Shown here: piece after piece, positions 42,958 through 54,100 of the stretch
Position numbering within the stretch: the first letter of the stretch is position 1
Layout: the number at the start of each line of letters is the position of its first letter
Origin: Cryphonectria parasitica EP155
Lineage: Eukaryota > Ascomycota > Sordariomycetes > Diaporthales > Cryphonectriaceae
Reading direction: 5' to 3'
NCBI RefSeq assembly: GCF_011745365.1
Contig: NW_024468916.1
Location: forward strand, 1,657,630-1,721,629
DNA: 64,000 nucleotides
Position numbers and translations under genes: made by a program
The notes under the pieces: generated by a model
What the model was told of the DNA's origin: nothing
The model's input: only the letters and a program-made list of their open reading frames with translations
The model's database searches: none

Positions 42958-43277
42958 GTATTTGTCTGCGTGTGTGAGTGAACCGCGGCCGACAGTTGTG
43001 CTTGCCGCAACGTCTCCGCCGTCGCATCCACCACGTATGCTCAACCGCGGATCCGCCTCATCGCCGCCAGGGCAAGACGGGGTAAGATAATGGAGGGGAG
43101 GCGGGGAAAAAACCAACAAGAGAGCCGCAAGAATCAATACATACCTCCATGACTCGGCCTTAAACCGCCCGCCTCGGCCGTCGCGCGCTGAATCTGCCTG
43201 TCGCGAAGCCAGACTGCATCGCATGCTCTCTTTCCCTTCCTGCACTGATCACAACTGCTGTTCTGTCGCCGGCTCAT
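40069..43277 (-). CDS. Zn2Cys6 transcription factor with a long, intron-split zinc-cluster linker
   Basis: Predicted 936 residues from exons 43277..43145 and 42746..40069. The intron 43144..42747 (398 nt) starts GTATGT and ends CTGCAG and is phase 1. Exon 1 encodes CDQCRKGKRACD (Cys9, 12, 19); exon 2 encodes GPCTNCARTNKQCTFEW (Cys56, 59, 66). The Cys3-Cys4 linker is thus 36 residues, far above the usual 5-12. A Gln/Arg-rich stretch follows directly, then disordered Ser/Ala-rich sequence to about 300, then a helical middle region (WGPNWSNRVYRRVTKLDQKAH, FWNQARRALDDCGEIDSF, FAEIIFGLTQKYAAENAG) and a C-terminal helical part (YTHWQAIYSGLFSDCVANHLLL, SWYVCLFGHWLLATLLL). It is probably a nuclear regulator with unknown targets. 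Upstream lies a 5' leader (CAG)n and then a 19.6-kb gene-free region. Confidence 0.86.
42922..42955. repeat. (AC)17 microsatellite inside the zinc-cluster intron
   Basis: Thirty-four nt of uninterrupted CA units, flanked by degenerate TG/CA tracts from about 42840, all inside the intron that separates the two halves of the Zn2Cys6 motif. Confidence 0.9.
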
Positions 43278-43314
43278 GGTCTCTGTTTGGTAGTGGGAAT
43301 ACCCAGGTAATTCA

Positions 43315-43344
43315 TTGCTGCTGCTGCTGCTGCTGCTGCTGCTG
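43315..43344 (-). repeat. (CAG)n repeat in the leader of the second Zn2Cys6 gene
   Basis: About nine to ten TGC units on the plus strand, read as CAG/GCA on the gene strand, starting about 38 nt upstream of the start codon at 43277. Confidence 0.85.
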
Positions 43345-46300
43345 GGGGGTTTGAATGGTGGGTTGTGTCGGGCGGAGTTTATGCTTGTCGGAGGATCAGC
43401 AAGGAGCGGCAGCAGAGAGGTATGTACTGTAGCGCCAGTAATTACCAGCCTGTAGGGTTTGTTTCGTCTGGGTGCTGCTTGGACATCGGCGGCGCAATTA
43501 AAGTTTCAGGTTCCAAGGTCCTCTCCTTCTCCAGCCTCAGACGTGTGTACGTACAGGTGGATGTATCTGAGAGCACAGATAACATATAATGTACACTCTC
43601 CATCCTCTCGCCCCCCCCCCCCTCTCCCTTTGCCCCTCCTTCCCTCTGTCTCTGTCTCTCTCCATGCGCTAAGAAGTTTGTCATGCCCACTCACGCGGGC
43701 CAGCTGGAAGCTGCATCAGGCTGCCTGGGTTTTTGGGCCAGGCCTCGTTGGCACCTGATCCCCTCTGGCTCCTTGATCGCCACCGCATGCAGCAAGCATA
43801 ACCCCTGACGTACGCTGACGATTACGCCGGGCCCGCAGAGTCGGGCTCCTAGGGGGGGCGATGGCGTCGCAAAGATCTGCGGGAGAGGGGTGGAGGGTAC
43901 CAGTTGTCCCTCCTGGGCCCGCCACAACGAAAAAGGCCCTAAAATCCTCTTTGCGGGGAAGGTCCTAAACCAGCAGCGACTCAGGCGCAGGCACTTCCGG
44001 GCTGCCCTGGGGCGCACTCAGCTATTCCCGATGCAGCCCCTGGGCCTTGCGACGTCAACCAGATCTTGGCGCAAGCCCCTCTGCCGCCGCGACCAGTTCG
44101 TGGGCAGACCATAAGCTGCTGGGCGGTGTGGCCCTTAGTGTGAGTGATGAAAGCCTCCCAGCCTGCCCTCTGGAGAGCTCTCGTCGACGGTCCACTCCTG
44201 ATTGATTCAAGGCATCGGACATTTTCTCGGGAGCAGATTTCGTGACAAGGGTTGCGACCGGATGATTTGAGCCGGTTTTTATACTTTTACCGTACAGAGT
44301 ACCATAGTACATGCTGTTTAAGAGTTCAGCGGCCGCGCGGCCAGACGATAGATTTGCCAAGGTGAAGCTGCCACCACTGAATCACCATCTGCTATACAGA
44401 CCTCGTATCCGGAGAAAGATCATCCCCTTCGTGTTCGAGATGGACTCGCAGCAGGCGGTGTGCGGCGTCTGGCAACAATGAGTGTGTACCAGCTGGTACT
44501 ATAAATTATAGTATGTCTTCAGCAGTGCTCAAACGTCATTGCGCCAATCATTGCGCGCCCAGGAAGCTTGAAACTATCGACTGACTAGGCTCGGGGCGGG
44601 ATTCCGTCCTCCTCGACCGGAACACATACTACTGGCATGGCAGTCTGCACGTCTTGATTGCCTAATTGTCGAGTCGAGACAACCTTGACTGCGCCGAGAG
44701 GTCTCGGGTTTTGGGTTTGCAGCAAGGATGAGAGAAGGATGCGGCTGATACCATTCGAGAGATCGAGATTCCTGACGACAAGGTCAGCGACACGGCGCGG
44801 ACTCTGCCATCACGATTGCCTGAACTTTGCATACTCAAGACAGCCGAGTAGACTGGGCTCCACACTCAAGATTGTGCCTACCACAGTAGCGACGTCACTC
44901 CAGTGAGCTGAGCAGTGTGGCAACGGCAGTTCGGATGGATCATGAGGCTGAGATAGGGGAGGGACTAATCAGGGGTTTTGCTCACAAGAGGTAGGCCAGA
45001 AGAAGGGCCCTCTTGATGCGAGCAACCCGCCGTCCTTGCCTCCTGACTTCCAAGAGCTAATGGCTGATCGATGTGCGCGCTGTTGGGCTACGTAGTTCGG
45101 TCTTTGGCAATCTTTGAACTTCGCGTTGTCGTCGGCTCAGAGGTGCTTATCAAGGAATGATGTTGGCCTGGTAATTAGCTAGCCCGTGGCCGTACCATGG
45201 TACCAGACGACGGGTTCCAACCAAATAAAGTCGTTTGGATTGGGCTGGTTTATTCTAATTTCTAGCGGTTCCTGCGTAGAATGCAGCTGCCGCTCTCGAG
45301 TCCTCCATCAGGGGAGGAAGGCGGGAGGCGGGAAGGGAAGGAAAACGCTCCTTCCAGCGTATCAGCACAACTGAGTACAACCAACTCGTTCAGTCATCGC
45401 GTGCAAACATTCTTGACAATGTTGTCCTTTTCGGAGTGCCTGTCAAGGCCAGTGCAGACAACGAACAACATGAGCTCGGCGTTGTTCACCCGTTCAGAAG
45501 CTCCCCCTCCGCCCCTCCCTCTCCCATTGAACTTGGCCAGCCTACAAATCACTGACAATTTGGTGTTTCCTTCAAGGATGTTGCTTGAGACTATAAAATC
45601 TGGGCCCTCGGGTTTTGTACGCAGAACGAGCGGAAAACGCCTCCCAAGTCCTGTCGTGTACATTCGAGCCTGCCAGAATCACTTCGCCATTGTGACGATC
45701 CCACATCGACGGACAACACCTGCCTCCAGAGTCTTGCTTGACTTTGGCGCGTCCAGCTACTTCAAGGTGGCGGCCCTGTGACATTCGCAGCATTGTTCCC
45801 CGATCGATGACACTGAGTCCTGGCCGGTCGCCCCTGACGACATGCCCCAGCCTCGAAGTAGCCCGCGCGCGATCCGCACTCTGGAGCAAAGACCCAACCT
45901 GATGGCTCGCCCCCATCGAGTAACAGCTTCTTGGGCTGTGGAAAAGGAGACGACTTTCGAGGTGATGTCTTTCTCCCGGAGGCTCGAGGATAGTGGCGGT
46001 CATCTCAGGCTGCACAACAATTTGATGAAACATGGACACTGTACTGTGGGCGATAGACTTGCAAGAAACATCCTTCTGGCCTGCAAGCAGGCGGGTCACT
46101 GCTGTAGGAGGATCATCCTCCAAAGCCCTGGAGCCAGCAGCCTTGCTATATGGAGTTTTGTCGAGGTTGCTCTTGCTTCCAAAGCCAGGAGATACACGTA
46201 CCACCTCGGTCCCAAAAGCAAATCTGTCCAAGCAGTGCTTTCCAAGGCCATACAACTTACCTGGCTGCTCCCTGTGGTGAGTCATCTGATGGGTTGGCCT
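43345..46300. other. Gene-free region, part 1
   Basis: Upstream flank of the second Zn2Cys6 gene. It contains a C12 run near 43610-43621, overlapping palindromes at 44486-44513 and a 12-bp palindrome at 45192-45203. ORFs on both strands at 45.3-46.3 kb overlap each other and show no family features. Confidence 0.45.
44486..44513. repeat. Two overlapping palindromes
   Basis: GTACCAGCTGGTAC (44486-44499) is a perfect 14-bp palindrome. TACTATAA at 44497-44504 and TTATAGTA at 44506-44513 are exact inverted arms around one A. Confidence 0.7.
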
Positions 46301-49300
46301 CTACCATTGTCATAGCTGAAGGAGTGGTGCAAGTCAACTACCTGTTCCTACCTGTCTTCAGCCTCCCACAGCTTCGCAGAAAGTTGTTGCTGGCTCCTTG
46401 TCAACATTCAAAATGCTGTATGTTGATCATCTCGAGTTCATTCTCAGCAGTATTGTCTCTTTTGCTCCCCAACTGGTACTGTCCATGATTATAATGTCGA
46501 TTTGGATACTATGTGTGGATTCTATCACTGACCGCTACTTATGATCTCCATGCTGCTCATCGGCGTGCGTGTCAATTCTGTTCAACACATTTGCACCCTA
46601 GCTTCACACATATAGAAGAGGTGCCCTTTCTCTTGCTTTTGCGTTTTCGCTTTCATGCTAAGGTCAGGTTGTCTTATGGCCCGAGTACAAGGAGTTCCTT
46701 TCTCCTAAATATTGTCAACAACGGCTGAAACTGGTAATCTGCAAGAAGGCTGGCAGTATGATGCCCATATTCAACCATGTTTCGAACATTTGTTTTCCGT
46801 TATCTTGAGATATATTCAGTAGTCCTCAAGTGGCTCTTTTGATAACATCATGTATATGTCTTGCAGACATAAAGTATGCTCGGGCAAAATAAGCTCATGT
46901 TGCTGTGCGCTGAAGAGGCAAGAGGCAAGAGAAAAGAGGAAAAGCCACAAGGCCGATCTACCTGTTGGCTGGCTGCTCACTTGGCCTCGCACATAAAGTG
47001 CTTTGTATAGAACTGCACAGCCTCCTGACTAGGGCGAATTACTTGTAGGTGTTAACAAGTTAAGTATAGCGGAGCTATTGGTCTCTATTAGATGATGATG
47101 GATTATCTTGAGTTGATCAAATAACTTCTCAAAGTACAAAGGTAAGGCGTTAGTCCTGGTGTAACAGTCATCTCCAAGACTTTTAGAGCCCTATTGAGCT
47201 TCATGGCTAAGCAACTACTACAATATGACAGCACCACGGACAGAGAACCAAAAGCGACACAAAGTTCTAGGGGGGGAAAAGTTAATAAGATAGGGATGTT
47301 CAGCCTAGTACACGTGGATCAAGAAAATCATGTAATGCACAGGTTGTCATTTTCCCTTTATCACACGCAAGCAAGTCTATTTAAGAAAGCTTGCAGTGTC
47401 TTTCACTTTCAGTATTCATCACCGCTTTCCCCCTATCTCTACAAAAGCTACTACCTCGTACACGCAAGGAATCCTGTCTTGTACCCGAGAACAATCAGGA
47501 TGGGGTGTGAGGAGGCTCAAGCCTCAACAATCCACATACGAGGCTCTGGAAGAGAACCTCAAGATCATGCCTAAAGCCCCGGCACTTGATTGACCGTACC
47601 ATGAAAATGATTTCGAAAACAGAAAAAGAATATTTCCTCAAATCACGTAGCAATGTGTATCTGTTTAATCTCGAACGCTCCGTATTGGGCACAGCGGCGT
47701 GTGTACGGGTGCGGTCAAGAACACTATGATGCCCGGTCCCGAGCCGCTTATATGTGGGTATTCGGAGATGAAAGACGCCGGACAGGTGCCGGTTCAGCAT
47801 CTCACTGCGTCGATCGGGATCCCTTGCCCTGCCCATCACGAGTCACCAGCAGCCGCTCAGATTGCACTTGGGCATCAATTTCCGGAGGGTTATCTCCACG
47901 CTCGCTTCTGTAGCTCCTGCCCAAAAGATCGCTTTCCGAGCGCAGGAGAATTTCTTCTTTTCTTTTATCCCCCTTCAATTTTTCCTTCTTTCTTTTTCTC
48001 TTTTCGTTTTGTGCTGTGATCTGGATTTCGTCTGTCTTCGAGGTGTCTATTGTAACAAACCAAACTTGTCCTTGTCCCGCGGCGAGTCATACCTACAACA
48101 CATACACACGGACAGTGGGCTGATATCCTTTCTTACAACGTTTGCTAGCGCTCCCTTGAAATGCCTCCGGGAGTTCACAGTGGCGTCCCTCGACAAAGCA
48201 CAACCCTCCTCGAGACTCATGACCTGCTGCCCAGGCTTAGAGTTGCGGAGACAAGTGGTGTGATGCGTTGGCGGTCATGCAGGTAGTCCTGCTGCATAGC
48301 CAACAAGCTCTCGAAGGAGGAGGGGGAGAGGAGAAGGAGGAGGGGGGGCACTGGAGCCTGACATCGGGATTCCAACAGCACTGGGCAGCAGCAGTAGCAG
48401 GAGGAACATGCTTATCCATACCTGCCCAATGAGAGACACTGCGGCCTCGGGGCTTTTTTCTTTCTTTTTTTTTTTTTCTTTGGTCTCCTGTGTTTCTAAC
48501 TGCAGGCCTGCATATTGACAGTACATGCTACGTTCACTCTGCTTGTTCGATCGCAGCAGGCATATATCTACGCGACCCAAACCTTGTGCTGAGGTATATC
48601 GGTTGACTCCGGCCCCAGCCCTTGATAGGCCCGTCTCACCGGTACGTAATGGTTGTTTTTTAAGATGGCTTCATTTCGTAATGGGTTGGTCATCAAACAG
48701 AGACGTGCCATGATCTTCGTAACCAAGATTCTCTATCCTGGAGGAGATGGGCAAGAGATATGGGGAGAGGGGGGGGGGGGGAATGCATGACAGTGAGGCC
48801 GCCAACACCCACCTCTTGCAGGCCTTCCTTCCCCCTTCCTCCCCTCCTGGGGGGAAATCGCGTGGCCCGCACAGGGCACGAGCATTGTTCGATTCCTGTT
48901 GCTGCACCCTCGATGCGAATCCCACCTGCATCAAAGGGGGGCCATTTTTTTTCTTTTTCTTTTCTGCAAGTTGCAACGTGCAATCACCATCGAGCCAACC
49001 CCACCTGACACAACGATGCATGATGCGCTAATCTGTACCGGCTGTTGTTCATTCACGTTCAAGCCCACTGCAGGGGCTAGCTAGTACATAGGAAAATATC
49101 ATAGTAGAAAAGAGGGCGTTTGCTGCCGCCGCCGCCCCGTAGGGGCCTTTTTTTTTTCCCACACCGACCTTGCGTTGCGCATTATTTCCCCGTAAGCCGC
49201 TGTGACATCGTGTTCATGCCGGGGCCACACGCAAGCGGCCAATTAGGCGGCCAGAAGATCATCGCATGCATGCGTTTCTTTCAATCCCCTGAAGAGGGTG

Positions 49301-49600
49301 GGGGGCGGGGGGCCATGGCTTTCCAGATTCGCTCCGGCTTGGGGTTCGCGGCTCACCTTGCTTTACAGGCCACCGTAGCCGCTTGTTATTGCGATACGTC
49401 TCGGAAGTGGAGACACTCTTTTCTGAACCCTCATGTATAACAGACCGGGGTAGTTTATGATATAGGGGGACTTTTATACTGTACTATGAAAGTACTGACT
49501 CGAGGCCCTGCCGCGGCCTATGATTGAGCATGTATAATGTCTGTATGTATGTATGTTATGTATGTATGTATGCATGTATGTGTGTGTGCCTGTGTGTGCC

Positions 49601-49632
<32 letters not shown>

Positions 49633-52600
49633 CACACGGCTTGGGCTTGCTTGCTTTTTCATCGCAGTCCACGCCAGGGTCTCGATTCTGAATTTACCCG
49701 GAGGATTCGGACTCCCCAGTCGGACTCGTTATAACTCAAAAAGCATAATAATTTCCCGAGTCTAGCTATCAAATTGTAACACTGCATTGATCTGCGCTCA
49801 CCAGAAAATTCATACCCAAAGCTACCGGGCCCTACCTAGAACATTCCTCCCACTCCCGCCCAGCCCCGGCGATCAAGTTCTGGGCCCTGTGCTGCACAAG
49901 ACATTACTCGACCGCTACCACTTACTCTTTTCTTCTTGTTCTTTCTCTTACTTTCTATCTATATGCATGCACTCCAAGGGAGAGAGAGAGAGACGTGGTC
50001 TGACACCCTGTCATTGTGTCCACACGCGAATACTCGGTAGAAAAGATTCACATACCCGTGGCACACCGCCCATCTGCACAGTGAAGTCCACCTCTGCCGG
50101 CGATGAGGTTCAAAGCAGCAACGCTGCAGCAAGGTCCAGTCCATTTCAGGCCAGGTGACGTTCATTGTCACACCTTTCGGGAAATGACCCCCTGCCTGGG
50201 CCTGATCATCATTTCCGTCAGTGGTGGTACCGCACCCGAATTGGCATTTTGCTCACAGACCCCCTCTTTGTGGAGCATTTGTGCAGTCGAGGTGTGATGG
50301 AATGTGCTCAAAGGGGAGGAGGAAAAGTCAGGTGAGAAAGAGCGGAGATCTCTCCAATGAGCCAAAACTCTTGGGAAATCGGATCCCGAAGTTCGAACTG
50401 CTGCTATCCTATCACGTGGGTCCCCGTCCCCGTCTCTATCGTCTGAATGGCGGACATGGCTACGCATATGTCGGGCTGCATCGAGATCACTCGCAGAATG
50501 AAAGAGCAACGAGTGTGGTACGGCGCTCCCCTTGCGGTGCGGTGTTGTATCGGCCAGGCTGCGCGGCTTCGTCAACGCGCTCCTCTATATTCGCTATTTG
50601 TCCACATAGCAAGTAGTTATGCGCCCCGGAAGATGCTGCCGGTCCATTCCACACGATAAACGGCCCACTTCGTCCTGGTGCTACGTTGATGTCCGCAGAT
50701 CACCGTTGCGCCTACGCCTGCTTTATTATTGCAAAATCCGGCCCGCTAGAGTCATTCCAGCGAAGGACGAACAAGGCTCGATTCGTAACCAAGGTCGCGA
50801 CAACTCTGGTCCGGCGCGTGCCGAAAGCGATGGTCTCCCCTTCTTTTTCTTCTCGACGTTAAGCAGCCACAAAGGGTTGCCTCAAGTGCCGAAAAGAAAT
50901 TGATCCTTACAAAGAAGACCGGCTTCTAATCATCATCATCACTGGCCAACGTTCTTGTTTCTGCTGGCAGGCCTAGAAAAGTGAGATTACATACCTTGCC
51001 TTCAAACTTGTCAAGCCGGCTTTGCTACGACTCAGAAAAGACTGGAAAGACAAAAAACGAAGACAAAAAAAAAAAAAAAAGGACAATTCGTCGCATCTTG
51101 TATAATGATCGTTGCGACCCCGTTGCGGACGCTCATGGAGATCAAACCATGGGTGCGCGCTTGCAGACCTTCAAGGCACAGGAAGACCCGCCTTGAATCT
51201 TGACGGATGATTAAGATATGAAGCCAGACAAGGTAGATACCCTGGAGCCTCTTGAGGCACATCTTGGAGAAATCGTACTTCAATTTCGCTTGTCGTTCAG
51301 CCCTGTGAACTTCCTGGCGGAATGCAGAAAGTTATTAGGTCGGATCTCCTAGGCGCCAAGGAAACTTGGCTGTGACCGAAAACCTAAATATCCGGGTAAT
51401 TGAGTCCGGGGCCCGGTATCAAGGTTGGTAATGAAAAGGTTAAACCAGGAATGCTGGTCTCCCAAGGAGACAACGCTTGCCAGTCTGTTGAACCTCAAAA
51501 CATGTTGCTTCTTCGGTTCATGTTGCTGTACATTTGTTGTCCAAAGTCATGCATGCAATCACTATTACTGATGAACCATCATAGGGCGAGCTCAGCCCTG
51601 AACGAGAGTTGAGAAACAGCAAAGTGTGTTGAGAAGTCTCAAGGAGTTGACAGAAGGTAACCTGGTATATACTGGTTCGGCTCTTGTTTCTCATGCCCCC
51701 CTTCTTGTCATGCAAGCATGTATCGGTATCGTGTTTTCAAGTGCTGTTCAAGCATTGTGTGTATCAGCAAGTTAGAGTCACTCGGTAGAAGGGCTCGTCA
51801 TGCCAAGCTACAGGCTCGTGACTTGATAGAGGATGATGAAACCGACAATGACGCAGCTTTCATCAGTAGATCTGAAAGCCTTTCTACCAAGACAAAGTCG
51901 GTTACACTGTGGGTGCGGTGATCATCTTTGCGGGTCATACTGGCTCCGGAACTAACCTCTGTCAATATGGCAGATGTTCCAGACCCTTATGTACAAGAAC
52001 AATGACAATGCAGAGCTGTGGCTTGAAAGACCTACGTGGCGCAATGCACATGCCACAAATGAGGCGCCAAACTTGAAGGTGAAGGTGGCAGGGTCTGAAT
52101 CGAGCAGTGCTGAATGTCACGAGGGAAGACCCAGCAATTGGCGCAGTGAGGAAATCATGCGCAGACATCGACCCACGGTTTCCGAAGAACGAATTCAAGA
52201 CGAACTGTCGTCAGATGAGGGCACATATCATGGATCTTGGTTCAACATCGTCTGAACCATCATTGTGGATCTCGTGGTTGGCTCGGTTCCAGCCGATGAG
52301 CGTGATTATGCAGAGGTCGATTCGCCGTGATGTACAGCAGATCGTCAAAGCTTTCATGCGACCTAGACGACAAGACAGGGGCTCAAGCAAAAGGAGACAC
52401 GAGAGAGAAGGGCCTCTTTGGAAATGCTGCCTGCCATGACATGACAATATGCTGATTTCCCGAACCCTGCAAAACCTCAGACTGCGATGATGGCAATGGG
52501 ATGATCAGTATCGTCAGATGAGGACATAGGACGAACTTTGACGTTCGGAACTCTTGACCGGACACACGAGACTTTGGTCTCTTTACCCGTCGCGCGAAGG

Positions 52601-54100
52601 TCTCGGAAGCGGAGCACCGAGGCTAGCCCGGCATTAGATGCTGTGCTGGCCTTGTGTTGTCGGCGGCCTGTTCATGCGTGACAAGGTCCTGATAAGCAAC
52701 GACAAGACTGACTGTTTGCGAAGATGATTGCATAGCGGATACCGCCTTCATCATGGCAATACTGCGACTCCAATCGGAAGATTTCAAGCAGCTAGCCTGC
52801 CCTGTGGCTGGTCTAGATCCCACTCCCCAGGGACCAACAGGGCAGAGACTGCAACGATATGTGATTGAAGACAAGAGGGCAACGGTGGGCCGACAGGGGA
52901 TGCCTCCCAACATCCTATGGCAGTCGGAGAAAGGCGAGGGAGTGATACATCTTACCGTCTGCTGGAGGTGGAGGCAGGGCGTTCCGTCTGGCACACCGTG
53001 TTGGGCTGCAAACAAACGCATGAATGTTGAAGTCTGATCAGTGATGACACACATTGAACAGGCGCTGGAGCTTTCCTCACCGTGGATAGCGCACCGACGT
53101 CAGAAGAACTGAGCTCGGCTCCCGGAACTGTCGCACCATCAACATCGCGCACTGGGGAGTGTTCCGGCAATTGGACAGCCCTGCGGGAGGATTCGCATGA
53201 ATAACAGGATATGCAGTCACCTGTCCCTCGGCATCTAGACTCGGGAGCTGATAATGCATTGACATGACGATGTATCGGCTGAGGAAAGACGCAGAAATCT
53301 TGGCCAGATTTTGCCTGAAGGAAAGAGCAGGAAAGGATGGGTTGTGAAGGGGGGGGCTGTGCACAGATCGAAGTAGTGCTGGGGTGTTGGGGTCTGTATG
53401 CATAAAAGTGATGAGTACCTTTTTCGGCTGTGTTCCGCTCCCGTGTGTATGAGGACGGAAAGGACCGATCGCTATTTTATTTTCCGACCACCTTCCCCCC
53501 GCCTGGCCTTGAACCCCTTGTGGACCAACGGGCCTCGACAATGTTTCTCGAAGTATGAGGTCAGGGCCAGGACTCAACTGGATGATCAGCCACCACAGCC
53601 TGAGTGAGGGGAGAAAAGAGGAGAACAAGGAGGAGCAGGAGAACGAGGGCTCCTGCCTTAGACTGTCTTCTGTTCCGCTGACGACTGAAGCCTCGTCAAC
53701 CCTCATCAACTCATGGAACACGAGCACCCAAAGCAATCTCGGCTGTGCGCTGAACTCCCCCAATCGAGAAGCTTTCTTGATAAGTTCCGAGAATTAAGAA
53801 GGCATTTGGTGGCATTAAACCATATCTAGTAATAAATCCAGTGGTGCAAAAAACCTTCTCATTTGTGATCTACCATGGTACCAGGACATGCCGTCAATAC
53901 TGCTGCCGTGTTTTTTTCCCTTTTCTTTCTTTTTCCTTTTGTTTTCTTGGCAGGCACTCCCATCAAAGGTATTGTCATTTAGCACAGTGCTATACTATGT
54001 ACTACATACTTCATAAGATTATGGTGGTGGTAGTAGTAGTAGTACTATGGTAGTTGCACTATGCACCATGCAGTACGTACCCTATTACGCAGTAGCGTCT
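46301..54100. other. Gene-free region, part 2, including an AT-richer segment
   Basis: The segment 46.3-47.6 kb is visibly AT-richer and has fewer simple repeats than its flanks. Other contents: a G13 run at 48769-48781, a 12-bp palindrome CGCATGCATGCG at 49263-49274, and a (TATG)n/(TG)n tract at 49541-49634. ORFs at 51.7-52.4 kb (plus) and 53.1-53.8 kb (minus) have no recognisable domain. No transposase, reverse transcriptase or terminal repeat was recognised. Confidence 0.45.
49541..49634. repeat. (TATG)n and (TG)n compound microsatellite
   Basis: TATG-type units at about 49541-49580 pass into TG-rich sequence to about 49634. Confidence 0.85.

Noticed and set aside
45572..46285. 237-codon minus ORF
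   Set aside because: Overlaps long ORFs on the other strand, no domain, no supporting splice context.
51718..52439. Three overlapping plus-strand ORFs as a possible multi-exon orphan gene
   Set aside because: No convincing splice signals join them and no family pattern appears; left as part of the gene-free region.
53077..53763. 228-codon minus ORF
   Set aside because: No recognisable motif; composition does not resemble the supported genes.
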